In this document: one piece after another, positions 12,457 through 25,743 of the stretch
Numbering within the stretch: the stretch's first letter is position 1
How the letters are laid out: each line of letters starts with the position of its first letter
Assembly (NCBI GenBank): GCA_023014365.1
Contig: JAEBUN010000033.1
Location: forward strand, 248,001-312,000
Direction: 5' to 3'
Source of the DNA: Lepiota brunneoincarnata
Lineage: Eukaryota; Basidiomycota; Agaricomycetes; Agaricales; Agaricaceae
DNA: 64,000 bases
The notes under the pieces: generated by a model
The model's database searches: none
What the model was told of the DNA's origin: nothing
The model's input: only the letters and a program-made list of their open reading frames with translations
Made by a program: the position numbers and the translations under genes

Positions 12457-14160
12457 ATGTCCTCCAGCATGTCTTCTTCAACATCCCCTTCCACCATCCA
12501 CCAAAACGTCGTTCCTTCCGAAGTCGGATGGCAGTTTGTTCCTCAGTACTATACTTTCGTCAACAAACAGCCCAATCGTTTGCATTGTTTTTACACAAAA
12601 AGTTCTACCTTCGTCCATGGCACCGAAGGAGAGGAGAGCAAACCCTGCTACGGTCAGCATGTGAGTTCCTATCTGCAACACACCTCCGTGCTATACTCTG
12701 TCCATATCTAGCTACATCTAGCTCTTCCTGTAGAGCAGTGTTACCCAGCTTCATTTTTCTTGAAAATTTCCTCGCTGTAAGATTCATCCGTGAAAGCATT
12801 GCTGACCAATCATACAGGAAATCCACCAGAAAATCACTTCGATCGGTTTTCAGGACTGCAAGGTTTTCATTCACTCTGTAGACGCCCAAGCCTCCGCGAA
12901 TGGTGGCATCATCATCCAGGTCATTGGTGAGATGTCAAATCGTGGTGAAGCATGGCGGAAGTTTGTCCAGACCTTCTTCCTCGCTGAGCAGCCCAACGGC
13001 TACTTTGTCCTCAACGACATCTTCCGCTTTTTGAAGGAGGAGACCGTTGAGGGTGACGATGCCAGCGAAGCAGCTGAGCCCGAGACGGCCCCTTCTGAGG
13101 AAGCCCCCGCCACCATTTCTGAGACCCAAACACCGGCCCGTGAGCCTACTCCTCCTCCGGCCGCCGTCGCCGCCGCTTCCCCGACTCCCTCCTTCCCCTC
13201 TGCTGTCGAAGAGGCACCTACCAACGACATCCCCGAACCGGTTCCCCGGCTTCCTACTCCCACACCGGAGCCCCAGCAGGTTCTGCCCGCTAGTTCCGCT
13301 CAGCCCAATGGTATCCACGCGGCAGTCCCCGAGCCTGAGAAACCCCCGGTAGTTGCTGCCCCGCCAGTCGCACCGGCAAGTGACAAATCTCCCGTTCCTA
13401 CACCCGCCCCCGCCCCCGTTGTCTCTGTCCCTCCCGCTTCAGCCCCTGCCCTTCCTCCCGCCGCCCCCGCCCCCCAACCGGCCGCTCCTGTTCCTGCTCC
13501 GGCCGCTCCCCGTTCGTGGGCCTCACTTGCTGCTTCAAACTCAAAGAAATGGGGTTCCGCTGTTGCACAGGAGTCGCGAGGAACTACTGAAACGCCCGCT
13601 AGCCCTGCTCTCAGTAGTGGTACACAGACTCCAGCTGCAGCTCCTCCTGCTATTCGTGGACCTGCAAACAAGACGGAGCATCCCGCTCACCAGGCGGCTC
13701 AATCAGTGAACACCCCTCATTGCTTCATCAAGGTACGTATTCATGTCGATATTCGATTATGTTATTTTTCATTAGTTTCCAGGGTGTTGTAGAAACCATC
13801 TCGCAAACTGCTCTCAGTAACACCTTGATTTCCAGGTTTGGTCCTATCAAAGACCTGGAAATTGTCCGTAGTAAGGCATGTGCCTTCCTTGAGTTTTCTT
13901 CAGTAGAAGCTGCCAGGAGGGCCATCGTCGCTAGCCTGAACCAGAACCATGGCGGTGAGGGTGGGGTGTATGTTGATGTTGGCGGCGAAGTTGGTCCCGT
14001 CAGGATCTTCATCGAAACCAAGAAGGAACGTGGGGATAGACCTGCCCCCCGTCCCCGCGGTGGTGCTCCTCCAGTCAATGGAGAGGGACGAGGGCAGGGT
14101 GGTTATCGTGGTCGAGGTGCTGGTAGGGGGGGTCGTGGTGGACCCCCTCCCAGTAAATAA
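12457..14160 (+). CDS. G3BP/Bre5-like protein with NTF2 and RRM domains
   Basis: Three exons (12457-12660, 12818-13732, 13783-14160) with phase-0 junctions give about 498 residues. Residues about 20-155 form an NTF2-like domain (VGWQFVPQYYTFVNKQPNRL, then FVQTFFLAEQPNGYFVLND). A long Pro/Ala/Glu-rich linker spans about 155-365. An RRM follows (TLISRFGPIKDLEIVRSKA, with RNP1-like KACAFLEFSS), and an RGG-rich tail ends the protein. This architecture defines Ras-GAP SH3-binding proteins: yeast Bre5 is a cofactor of the Ubp3 deubiquitinase, and G3BP nucleates stress granules. The protein is therefore expected to be cytoplasmic and RNA-binding. It shares an upstream region with het-C. The linker is strongly GC-rich compared with its surroundings. 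Confidence 0.92.
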
Positions 14161-15112
14161 ACGACTGCTGTAGTAGGTGATTGGGAGCCTATCTAGGAGA
14201 GGACGGCGAGGCAGATTGGGCGGGGTGGACCTTGACTCTTTCTTTTTTGTAGATGTGGACTACGGTGGGTATTAGATGGATGATGATACCTCGATGGGTG
14301 GATGGGGGATGTTGACGGTAGTGGTGGTGGTTGTAGTGGTGCCTCATGATGTTGGTGCCGGTATTGGCCCCACGACCCAAAAGTTATCCTATGCGCTATC
14401 CGTTTCATTGCATGCATTGTATACGTCTGTACGCCTCACCCTTGTTCTTTTGCGTCCCATCTTTTTTTTTTTAACTTTTTTTGGGTGTGTTATGTGTCTG
14501 GTGGCTACATTCATTTAGTTTGTTTGGCTGTTGCTGCTACAATTTCACTTTCACTGCCGCAACGGTTACATGTGTTCAACTCATTATGCTTTCCCATACG
14601 TGCACATGATTCCTTATTCATGCCAGTTCTATGATAGCTGCATTCATTCATTTGAATCAATTCACTTTGTTCAAACGTGCCTGAGTATGCCCTAAGAGAG
14701 TAGATTATCCATTGCCGACGACCCTGTACCAAACCAAGAGATACAACGAAACCAGAAGCTTGGATAGTGTCACCAACCACACACCTTCAACACTCGAAAG
14801 ATACGTATATGATTAGCAGGGAGCCGGAAAGACATTCGAAGTTACGTTCAATTCCATTGGAAGGAACAAGCTCCCACAGAAAGAGGTGGATAAAACAGAG
14901 TGAGATTCTAATTAACCCACAAAGAAAGGACCCAGTTGCCTGCTCCCGCTCGAAGAGCGGTAGGCTGGTATACGAGACGAAGGCCGGAAAAAGAGATGAA
15001 CATTCGGATGAAAGAAAAAGGGAAAAGTCCGAAGCCCTGTGGCGTATTATGTGCGAGCGAGGTCTTGCGTGTTGTATTGTTACATGGGGACAGTTGCTTG
15101 GGCAAAGGATGT
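14161..15112. other. Intergenic region between convergent genes
   Basis: Interval between the stops of the G3BP-like gene and the MAP kinase. It begins with the 3' untranslated region of the former and contains GT-rich (about 14310-14345) and T-rich (about 14460-14480) tracts that could serve in 3'-end formation. No additional gene was recognised. Confidence 0.5.
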
Positions 15113-16742
15113 TTATGTGATGGGAGCCGGTTGGAATGACATGATTTCTTCGTAAAGTAGTTCTTTCAGCTGTTCGCGGCTGATGTCGTCTTTGTGTACT
15201 ACAAAGAACAGACCGGCGTAAGTGATTGGATCGCGAGTGAGAAAAAAAAAAGCATTGCTTACGATCAAACTCGAAAAATTCAGGATCAAGAGGTGGAGCT
15301 ACGGGCTCATCATCAGGATCATGCTGCGGAGGAACTAAGACCTTCTGGGCAAAGTAAGGAAGGAGGAAACGAGCGCACGTAAGCCTCCAGATAGGGATGA
15401 GCCAGGGCATCTTCCACGGTAACGCGTTTCTTGGGATCGAAAGTCTGAAAAACGGGGGGATTGCGTAAGTTGCGGGTTTGTCACGGCTTTGCCAGTCGCA
15501 CAATTCCAACATCAGATACTCTGATGAAAGAAAGCGCAATGCTGGCGCTCAAACAAAGCGACACGTTACTTACCAAAGTCTTGGTCAGGAAGTCCACAGC
15601 TAACGGGTTTGCATTCGGGAACAGCTGTGCAAATGGCCTCTTCTTGCGGAATGGAAGTGCACGGATATAGTCACGTGATCGTCGGGTTGTAATGGCATAA
15701 AATTCATCCAGCGTTGGTGTACCCAAGACGTCAAGAATCAACGTCAATTGGTGGTGGTAATCGCGCCCTGGGAACAGCGGCTTGCCGGAGAGCATCTCCG
15801 CGAGGATGCAGCCAACCGACCATACATCGATAGCCTGAAATTGACCACATAAGTACCGGGAACACAAACGAAACGCATTTGGGCCAACCTTGGTATACTG
15901 CTTGAACGTAAGCATGATCTCGGGCGCACGATACCATCTGGTTGCCACGTATTCAGTCATGAAACCGGTCTCCGTCCCCGACGGTTCGGCAGTCTTGACT
16001 GATCGTGCAAGACCAAAATCGCAGACCTTGAGATCGCAGTTGGCGTTCAACAAGAGGTTTGACGGCTTGAGATCACGATGGATAACATCCGCAGAGTGCA
16101 GGGCTTTGAGCGCGCGCAGAGTTTGATAGATGAAGTATTGAGCGTGATCGTCAGATAGGTCTTGCGTTCGAATGACACGGTGCATATCTGTCTCCATCAA
16201 CTCCTGGATCACTATCACGGTTTCGGTTTAGATATTGTGAGCACTATACCAACAAAGCAGACGTACGGTAGACCTCCTTGAACGCCTCCAGAGAAGGCGG
16301 CTTGATGATGTCGAGGATAGAGATGATCTTGGGTGAGGGGGTGAACACTAGGTAGCAGAAAAGATGAAAATTGACGAACATTCTCGCTTACACCGGCCTC
16401 GCTCAGGAATTTCAGCAGCTTCAGCTCTCGCAGCGTTCGCAGGCAGAACATAGAATGATCGAACGGCGCGATCTTCTTGATGGCAACCTTTCGACCGCTG
16501 GGTCGGTGCACTGCGGAACATACGATACCATACGCTCCTTCACCAACGACATCAAGAACCTGGTATTGGGTTCCTGTAAAAGATTAGCTTCTGGTGGACA
16601 CGCAGCAGGCTGAGCAATAATCCTCACCAACGTTGAACCGGACCTTACGGGGGGCAGGTTGGGCAACGGAGGCAGCATGACCGTGTTTCTTGGCCTGTTG
16701 TTGCTGCTGCTGGGTCTGTGTAGCGGTGGTCGTCTCAGGCAT
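15113..16742 (-). CDS. FUS3: MAP kinase of the Fus3/Kss1 (ERK1/2-like) class
   Basis: A complete serine/threonine kinase in about seven exons. The N-terminus has a short Gln-rich stretch, then the glycine loop [15 protein letters not shown], the lysine motif [10 protein letters not shown], the catalytic loop [18 protein letters not shown], and the activation lip with the TEY dual-phosphorylation motif ([17 protein letters not shown]). The C-terminus has a common-docking-like HDPDDEP segment and ends in [12 protein letters not shown] plus these flanks places it with Fus3/Kss1, Ustilago Kpp2/Ubc3 and Cryptococcus Cpk1, which relay pheromone and filamentation signals. The final exon is joined through a GATC|GTAAG...TAG|TA intron to give [16 protein letters not shown]. 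The donor after 'LSEAG' is ambiguous (GTGTAAG, or GTTCGT a few codons later); the second fits homologues better. Confidence 0.95.
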
Positions 16743-19681
16743 GATGTTGGGCGGTGGCGGAGCTGGTGGTGGTGGAAAGGAGAGTGAGGAATTGAGGGGA
16801 GGGGACGAGGCGAAGAAATAGCAGCTGGGACAATAGCAAAATGGTCACGACAAAAGTTTATGTATGCCTGTGCCGTAAAAATACACGCTCACATATTTGG
16901 AACAAGCTGGAACAACACAACTTGGCCGTTCAGATGGATGGCCGTCTTTGGCCTTTCCCCCCACGTTCACACCCTCCATATCTCCAATCACCGTCGAGTT
17001 CATATCGTTACCTAGATATCGCCATAGCAACCTGTTCCCGTCGTTATGCCCTAAATGGGGCCAAACAATCTCTGGAAATCATTTCCCCCATTGCCAGAAC
17101 CCCCAAAGGCTGGCTGACGTACCCTGACGTTCCTTGGCTGCCCCTTGCCAGAAGAAAGATTTCCTTATGCTTTGTTTTTTTTGCTCTCTCAAACGCCGCC
17201 TGTGGTTGATCCGACCTCGTTCTGACATCTCCCCTGACAAGATGCAATACAATTCCACTGCAATCCCCCTCTGCAGTTCAGCCTTGTCTGGCGTATCCCC
17301 CAGCCGGGGGTCATCCATCAGTTCCATCACACTTCTGCATGGTCGGAACCTCTCCTTTCCCTCATCTGCCAATATAGCCATGCTGTACACGTCCATCTTT
17401 CAACTGATTTGTGATGCAACGATATACCGCCCGTTCTTAGGAGTTGACGTCGATTGCATTGCCTCGGAACAGACTCATTCGGTGTCAGTGCTGCCCGTCG
17501 GTTTCATCCAACCTGTGCCTTGTCCGGTGGAATTTAGCCCCGTCGGGCGTCCCCAGGCATCCCTTCATCCCATCGCTCTTTCTCGTATCCTGGACCAGTA
17601 CTTGATCCCACCCGTTCTACTAAACTACAGCAACAATGGTAGGCAAATCTGCACCGCGAACCAATATTCTCTTACGCTGTGTCAATGTTTCATGCACGAG
17701 TCTGAAACATTGAGGCTGCCGAAGCTTCTCAACCGTTCGCCTGATATCTCCGATTCGTAGTCTTCCTACACCATCGTAGCAACGGATTGCGCTTGCGAAT
17801 GCGTTCACGCGGCCCCTCGATCTATTCATAACCCGATGTAACTCATCATCCTATAAACTCCTGCCACCATCAGACCTTGAAGCCAGGATGACCCAATACT
17901 GAGCTCTCCACGGTGTCTATTTTCATGATTTGATGACAACCATGGTACAAAGCTGGCTATTTTACCCTGTACCTTGCATTGCCTTCTGACCATTGGATAC
18001 TTTCTAACCTCGTGGGTGACCTTCGTATCCAGGACATTGACACCGAAGAAAATACAATTCATTTAATTCCCAAGCGAATTTGCAACATTTCCCGTGCGCG
18101 GGGTTTCTCCCATCATTGGCTCTATCTTTTCAACTATAAAACATACATATGCTTCTACTATGCCCTGATCCTGCTGCAGGCCCATCGGCCTAGCCGCATA
18201 GGATCTAAGCCGTACCCCTCCCAATGGTACGTGAGATCTCGCTCCAATTGTGGAGTGTGTTAGATACTACCCCTCAACAACTTCCTGGACTTCTGATGAA
18301 CGCCATACATCCGATTCAAAGTTTATTCATTGTGATACACACTTTTCAACCCTCGAACCCGTGAAGTCCATCTTTCTGATCCGTGCGTCCAAGGAGAAGA
18401 CCCGCATTCCTGACAGCACAACGTTTCATTGACTATATTCCGCCTAACAGCGCCACCGACTGTTCCTTGCATACCTTGATGGCAGCCACTGAAAATGGCG
18501 TATTTATTACGAACCTCGTTCCCCGATTTTTCTTTCAAGGTTTGGGATAAACAAACCGGTATTTCCAAGCGACAAAGTGCGACTCTGCCACTATTCCCCG
18601 GAGTGCACTACCAGCATTTTCAGCACCCACCGGCCGGTGAGTGGTTGACAATGTCGTTACGGAGCTTCCAACTTCAGAGTGATTGCAGCGTCCCGTACGT
18701 ATCGCAGACGCTGAAACGCTCTCGTCCTCGTCCATCAATTGCAGTTCAACATTCACTCCTTCAGGGAACAAATAAGCTAACAGGACATCTTCGCTGTATC
18801 CTTGACATCTTGTCAAAGTTTTCCATTAATCATGAAATGATTGACAGGGTAGCGGGTCCGCGGTCCTCCTACCCCGGAATCTGATGCAGTCTAGTACCTG
18901 CGATCGTCGAACCATGTTAGGACGCCTTTAGACTTTATAGCGACGGATGTTCACAAACCCGTAGCCGTGGTCGTTCCGGGTGGGGATGGTGCTGTGTCTA
19001 TGGCTGTTCATGACATGTCGTATGACGATGCACCGGTGCCCGGGTCAAATCGCTGTCACAAGGCCCCTTCAGCAGTCGCCAGACGAGATTAGATGTGACC
19101 GAAGGCAGGAGTAATTATCGATCAACAAAGGTATAATTTCACATTGACGATGTGGAACTACATTCAGAACTACACTCCTGTAACATTGGATAACAACCCC
19201 CTTTCCTGTAGTGTGATGCTTCTTCCAGGACTTCCAGGACCTATGCTCGGAGTCCTTTGTAATCTTACCCTATGGCAGAATAAACACCTCCTCTGCAAGG
19301 TGTACCTAAGACTTCATTTTCCCGGATACCCAGTTCCTTTGGAAGCTTCAGGAAGAAAAATGAAAATCAATGCTTAATTGCAGCCACAATACTAGGCACT
19401 GTGGATTGTCAGAACAAAGTGATGTGTGGCTGTGTATTTTATTCTCGCGTATTATTGGCACGTGTGACGTGTCTCTTTTCGGGCTGGGATCGCCAGCACA
19501 CACTTGCACATTTATCTCTAAAACCTCTCCTCCTCCACCCTCCTTATCTTCCTGCGGTACGTCTCTACGTCTGTTCCTGAAATTCTCCATATAAACCAAG
19601 CCGCTGAAAGCTCTGGCTGACTCAGTATCCTGTTTTTTTTCCCTCCCTGTCCAGGAACCTTGTTGACACCGGCACGCCAAA
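16743..19681. other. Intergenic region with divergent promoters, no supported gene
   Basis: About 2.9 kb between the divergent MAP kinase and SEC62 starts. The part next to the kinase start is pyrimidine-rich on the minus strand (about 16745-16810), as expected for its leader. Open frames at 17134-17760 and 18495-18884 have no motifs, and their codon use looks random. A CT-rich stretch at about 19510-19670 is the probable SEC62 leader. Confidence 0.45.
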
Positions 19682-20621
19682 ATGGAACAGCAGCAAAAGG
19701 CTCCCCCGGACATCAGAAACGTCGCTCAGTTCCTGCGCAGCGGTAGCTCGGGGCTCAAAGTCCGGGTCGGCGCTCTGAACGGTAAACGACTCGACTACTT
19801 CAAAGGTGCGCCCAGCACGAATCCGCCCAGCACACACAACTCACATCCATCCTTCCACTCCATCCACAGGCAAATCAGCAGTGAAGGCCCTCCTCTCACC
19901 CGCCTACTCCAAACTCAAGAATGTCCCAAAAGTGACGAACGAAACCGAGGCTCTTACAATCCTCTCCGCTGTCAATGCGTTCGCTTTCTATCTCCGCGTC
20001 CAGCGCGGTGGCCCCACTGGTTCATCCTCTTCTTCACCCAAGGCTCTTCAAATCATTCAAGAACAGCTCTTCCAAGCGGAGGACTACTATGCTTGGTTCT
20101 ATGAAGGTTCCCAGTGGACCACGTACGCCGGTGGTATTCTAATGGTCGCCATTATGCTTGCGGGTGTGATGTTCCCACTTTGGCCGCCTATCATGCGCCT
20201 AGGTGTTTGGTACCTCAGTATAGGCATGCTGGGCCTCATTGGTCTCTTCTTCGCGATTGCCATCGTTCGATTGATTTTCTACATCATTACTATCATCGTG
20301 GCGAGTCCGGGTATTTGGATATTTCCCCAACTCTTTGCAGACGTTGGCTTCGTACGTGTTCTGCTCGTCGTTTGGGAGCTGACAGACGCTTACACCGCTC
20401 GAAAATCTTAATAGATCGAATCATTCATTCCATTATGGGAGTGGGACATTCCCAAGAAAAAGACAAAGAAGAGAAAGGCTGAGAAGGGCGAGAAAAAGGA
20501 GAAGGGCAAGCACAGAAAGAATGGAGGCGCCATAGTTGCTGAGGAAGTTGTTGAGTCGAGTGAGTCGCGGCCGCACAGTCGTGGTGCTAGAATTGAGGAG
20601 GTTCCGGATGAGGATGCATGA
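19682..20621 (+). CDS. SEC62: Sec62, subunit of the post-translational protein translocon
   Basis: Three exons (19682-19805, 19870-20351, 20415-20621) with GT-AG introns of about 62-64 nt give 270 residues, close to the fungal Sec62 size. The N-terminal cytosolic domain (DIRNVAQFLRSGSSGLKVRV) has the family's basic groove residues. Two membrane segments follow, near TYAGGILMVAIMLAGVMFPL and YLSIGMLGLIGLFFAIAIVR, with the conserved WPPIMRLGVWYLSIG between them. Then comes FIPLWEWDIPKKKTKKRK and a Lys/Glu-rich cytosolic tail. Sec62 works with Sec63 and the Sec61 channel in post-translational import into the endoplasmic reticulum, and in ER-phagy in some organisms. Nothing looks broken. Confidence 0.95.
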
Positions 20622-23600
20622 GCAACCCCCTTGCCTTGGCAAGCCTTCTCGTACTTCGTCTTCTCTATGTCATCTAGTTTACCGATCACACCCTTGACTC
20701 TACATCTACCTCGCTTCTAACACCTAATTTACGCGGTTTTAGGGGTTCTGGCATGCTTGACTCAAGCCCTCTGTAAGGGCTTGATAACCGACTCTCTTCG
20801 ATTGATTCGCGCGAGTTCCTTGGCCCTATTCTCATGTCCATTAGAAAACACTCGGAGATGCTGTGGCTTCATCGAACCTATTGTTCCTCAAAACGCTATG
20901 CTGAATGATTGCTGCACTACATAAGTCACTCTACGGATGCCTATCGGCTGCGTTGAAGCCTTGCGAGTTGTCACTGCGGTTTTCGATCTTTTCGTAGCAA
21001 ATCGTTCTGCCTGCGCTCGTCGACGATCATTTCGGAAGTTGGCCACGGGCTGGACCTGAACCTATGCTCTGGAGGTCCCACGCATGCCCGTCATCTCCTC
21101 AACGGACACCGGACACCCTCCGCTGTATTCTCCTCTGGTTGAATACACCTCTGGTGGAAGCGAAATAAAGAGTCGATACGGTTGGAGCATCAAAGGCATG
21201 ACAAACCTGAGGGCTGCACCTCTACCCGAAAGAAGATGTAAGGGACCACTCCCCGCTCGCAAATAGAAAGCCCTCCGATGCCTTGGATAGCCCCGTAAAC
21301 TCCACCGCCGAGACCCAGTCCAGCAACCGTAATGCCACCAGTGATAACCCAACAATCACCCTCGATGTGGTTTGCGCTCCTACAGGCACTAGAATCTCTA
21401 ACACGCCGTCTTGGCGGCAACGTGCTGCTATCTTCCCCCTGTCCCCCCTTCCCAAGCTTCCAAAACACCTCTCTCATGGCCAACCAAACTCATACCTCTC
21501 CGAGATTAGACATATCTTTGATCCGGGCCCTTGGACATATCGACATGGGTGCTGGAGAGTTCGTATCTTTATTCGCGGCTCAACGGCTTCGAAATAGGAT
21601 TGTGTTTTGAAGTGTTCTATTTTGGTGGTTGTTGGAGGCTTGGTTCCAATCCCAGCAGGTGAAAATGGGGGTTTTTTAGGGAAGGCGCGGGGCCATTTAT
21701 GCTCAGCTCAGCATTCCACTTGATCCCGAGATCATGATTGGGGCCAGAGTGGTGGTGTGCGAGCCATGAGACCAATTCTTTATAACACAAGGCCAGAACA
21801 TACGAGCAGGATGCATCGTCGATACCTGGGCCATCTGGACTCCTTATCGCGTCGCGCTGAAATTTGGATATAATAGAGCGTCTGAGGTGTCAACACCAGC
21901 CGCGGCGCCGAACAGGTCACTGTCCAGAGTACGGAAGTCCCGAATCTATTACTGATTTAAAAAACCGAGCAGAGACCGAGGAGGCTGTATCGTTTTCCAC
22001 CTTGTATCCCCCGCCACGAAGAAGGTGAAAACACAACCACCCAGTAGACCTGGAGAGAGAGAGGTGAAAATGAACTTGACCCCTCGAAGCCCAATATCAT
22101 ACTTCATTTCACCTGCTCAGTTCGGCGGGTCCATGCCGACCTATTTATCCCGTTGAATGCTTTTCACCCTGACACACACGCCCCTTCCTTGCACGGTGTG
22201 CCCTATACGAACAGAAACTCTCACTAACCCACACAGCTAACACAAAAGCTATTCCACTGTTCCCATTTGCACCATGCGTCCTGTGAGCGTTGTCCTGCCA
22301 TAAGATCAGTCTTATTCATGGTCCAGAAAGACCATTCCCTGAATTACGAAATCTCCCCCGCATCGTACACCTCGGCCGGTGGATCGCCACTGACCAAAGG
22401 GCGTGGCATACGAAATGCGCCACCAGCTCCCTGCGATATATCTCAAGAATCATGTTTGGATTTCTGATTTGGTGCCCTTCAAGCGTGCCGAGTCAATCCA
22501 GGTTCAACACCCTAGGTCCGGATGGTACTGCTCTCTCACAACGAAACTCTTATGGTCCATGTCTTTCTCCGTCACCACAGAGTCACAACCATGGGTGCTT
22601 TCCTGTCACTGGCGTGCAGTTCGAGGAACGCCAATATATTACGATTACAAGCGCCTGCTTCGGGATGCTGCTCTTCAGCTGGAGCGTAGGTTAAACACTG
22701 TCCCATCTTGGTTGAAGTAGTTTGGGGATGGCCCTTGGATAAGTGGTCCCTTCCTGCCGAATCAGCTCAGTCCCGTCTCAAAGCAACATTGAATCAGTCT
22801 GAGGACTGACGTTACGTGCCCAACTTAGAGACGACCCGAACCAACCTAGTTTGCGCCCTTCTCTTGTCACTTGCGATTCCGGGCATCTTGCTCGACAACG
22901 AGATTGAAACTGTGTATTGCTCCCGTCATTAAGAGCCAAAATTCATCCTCACTCTCCGCCCAGGAACACATATAATCACCCTCACCACTGTCCCACTCAG
23001 CTCCATCTAGTTCAGATGGAATAATCTCTATACAAGTTCGATCCATTCGTGGGTGAGCCGCACACTCACTCTCGCCAACTCATTGACATCATCCCGTTCG
23101 GGTCTCCGTTTCAGGGACGAATAGGCACCGTCACTCGACAAGTCAATTGATCTTTATCCGGGGCGAGAATATATGGGCGCAAACAATCTCGGACCGACAT
23201 GGATGCACCAGCACGTTGAAGCATAGCGGTTTTATGACTCAAAAGCAATGATACGGCCCAGGAATACACGATTTGAGGTTCTCCGAAGAACAGAATCCCT
23301 CTCCACGGTCTTGCAATGTGTGCCCCTGATCCTGAATACGAATGCACACTTTTCCGTCAACACAACACCTTATGACGGACTTGTGTATTTCCGAACACCT
23401 AAACCACGGCTGTCTCCTGCGTTCCTTGCCTCTGCCTACGACAGACGAAGACTTGCCTCTTCGCTCCAAACATGTACCCCTGATTGCAGCGTCCTGCATC
23501 GTGTCCAATCAGGCTGTGCTATTCCCCCCCCCCCCCCCCTTTCTTCAGCCCGATTTATAGATGATTGTCGATCAATTGGGATGTCCGGTCCCAAGTGCGG

Positions 23601-25743
23601 CTATGCGGCCCCAGGGTCAGGGTAGGGGTGATAATTCAAGGTTCCTAAGGGGCCACTACCAACCGATGTTATTCAGTACTGGGGCAGGAGCTTTGGACTG
23701 AAACTGCCATAGTACCTCTATTTATTGTGCACGGAACTACAAAGGGGACACGAGACTTGCCTCTTCCCCCTTGCTCATGCCACTTGATTAAATCCCATCT
23801 TCACCCTGGCAAGAAATATGCACTCGTACAACTGTCATTGCCACGCCCAACTTTCTTGAGTGGTTATAGCATAAGGAACACACTTTCCTTTTCCTCATTT
23901 ACGCGCAGAAAAACGGTCAGATGACCACAGGCTTCCACTACTAGCTTCCGTCCCAGAGCTAATATTCCTCGGTTGGTACATTCCGGCGGAGAACCAAGGC
24001 GAATACGCCATAACGGAAATGCAAGCATCCTTGCTCTCCGAGAGGAAAGCAGGTTGCAAGTTACCCGGTCCTCGACAAATACTAGACACAAAGGGAGGTC
24101 GGAACGCTATGTAGCGGGCGTCAAGCCACCAGTCTCTCGAAGTGATTACTGAGTGTCAGGTACCAACATCGGAAATCTATGGTACGCCAGGAATGCGACC
24201 AGTGCAAGATTGAATTCATCAATACAATCCCTCGATCTCGAGATAAAATAATATACCGTGCATGGAAGATTTGATTATGATAGTCCCTGGTTGTCCCGCA
24301 GGTACATACAGTACTTTGTGTAAGTACTTTGCATGGGTAGTACAAGCAGCTAAAATTAGTGAAATTCGAAATTCGGCTTCAGCCGAATTGCAATGCTCAA
24401 GCGCTCATTTCATCATCCACTCAGGGCAGATGACCGCTTGCTGCACAGCTGTACTTGGCACTACGTCGAGCGTCGAGCTTTACCGTGGAACTACCAGATT
24501 CCTTCAGCGTCCTTGGAAAAACACAGCGCACTGATCCATGGGGCCAAACAAATCTAAAAGGTCTATCGCTGATGCACTGGTTTACGTGAAGTGAGCGCGA
24601 CCTCATGCTCGCTCCAGAGATCGGACTCTAACACTGTGGCTTTTACTCCGTCGCTCACATTCCCCTTGGAATATTCATACCTCGGTCACCCTCATTGCCC
24701 CACATTCCTGATTATTCCAGCGCGCTTGTAAATCCCTTTGTCCCCCATGAGCAACCAAATATCCAGTGAGCCATTTTCAGTATTGATACATCCCAATGTC
24801 CACAATTCACGCTCGTCAACCAGCCCATCTGTGACCGAGTTCGTAACCTCATATATCCTTCCTAGATATTGCCTTAGTAATACTGTCTTCTGCTCTTAAA
24901 AACCTCCCTCTGAATCAGCTGGAGAATCCGTGGCACCTCTGTGGGTCTCGGAGCCCAGGGAGCTAATTATCAGACTAGGCTGCGCTGCGACATGGCGGAG
25001 TCAAAAACAACAAAGAAGTACTGATTGTCCTACTAAACCAATGTCGCTCAGGTTTCCTTCTGTTGTCTCTATGGCTAGCTACGTTCTCCGTCCTTTTTGA
25101 CGCCGCCACTTACTTTGTTCGATGGAATCGCTTGTTATTCGTCGTTGCCCACTTTTCTCGGTAAAGTTTGGCTCATATGGTTTCCAAAGGACCAAATAAC
25201 TCGTAGCGTTTGGGGCAGATAGTTAAATAAACATTACGAGTGCCCGTCGATATATATCACAAGTCGTCACAACAGCTGTGGACATCATCACACATCAGCC
25301 TCGCAATGGTGGGGCTTGGGGGATAGCAAAGCAGGAGTGAGATATCTACAATATTGTTCGTGACCATCCGAAAGTCCCGCTGGAAAGGAGCCACGAGCAC
25401 AGTGCAATTGGATTGGTAGGAGTATCTTGCTACCAGGACTAGGTTCATGTCTGTAATTCTCTTTCGCACTCTATTTCTGCCCATTCAACGTTCGGGGCTC
25501 AAGACTCGGGCCACAGCTCGGCAGCTCAGCGAGTATCCGATAGTTCAATCGTCCAATTCTCTTATAATTTCGACATTTACAGTGACTGATACATCGATAT
25601 GCACGGGCCCCTGGCAGTGATAACTGCTGAGAACATTTAAAAGTCTGGCCATTTCTTGGGGCAGAATGGCAAGCAACTGGCGTGTAAGGAGAGCAATTGA
25701 GAGATGTAATCATGAAGTTTAGAGGGAAACGTACTATCCGGCA
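20622..25743. other. Gene desert
   Basis: About 5.1 kb without a convincing gene. A 100-codon open frame at 22403-22720 has coding-like third positions but no recognised motif. Overlapping minus frames at 21062-21483 include a Gly-rich hydrophobic stretch but cannot be placed in one consistent model. A run of 16 C lies at 23524-23539. A perfect 9-base inverted repeat with a 2-base spacer lies at 24370-24389. No transposase or reverse transcriptase motifs were recognised. Confidence 0.5.
23524..23539. repeat. C16 homopolymer
   Basis: Sixteen consecutive C in the gene desert between SEC62 and the small secreted peptide gene. Such runs are prone to length error in sequencing. Confidence 0.9.

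Noticed and set aside
17134..17760. 208-codon plus-strand open frame upstream of the MAP kinase
   Set aside because: Sequence looks random, rich in Ser, Cys and Pro with no domain pattern; more likely promoter and leader DNA.
21062..21483. Minus-strand Gly-rich hydrophobic frames
   Set aside because: Three overlapping frames compete, no splice model unites them, and no promoter or family was recognised.
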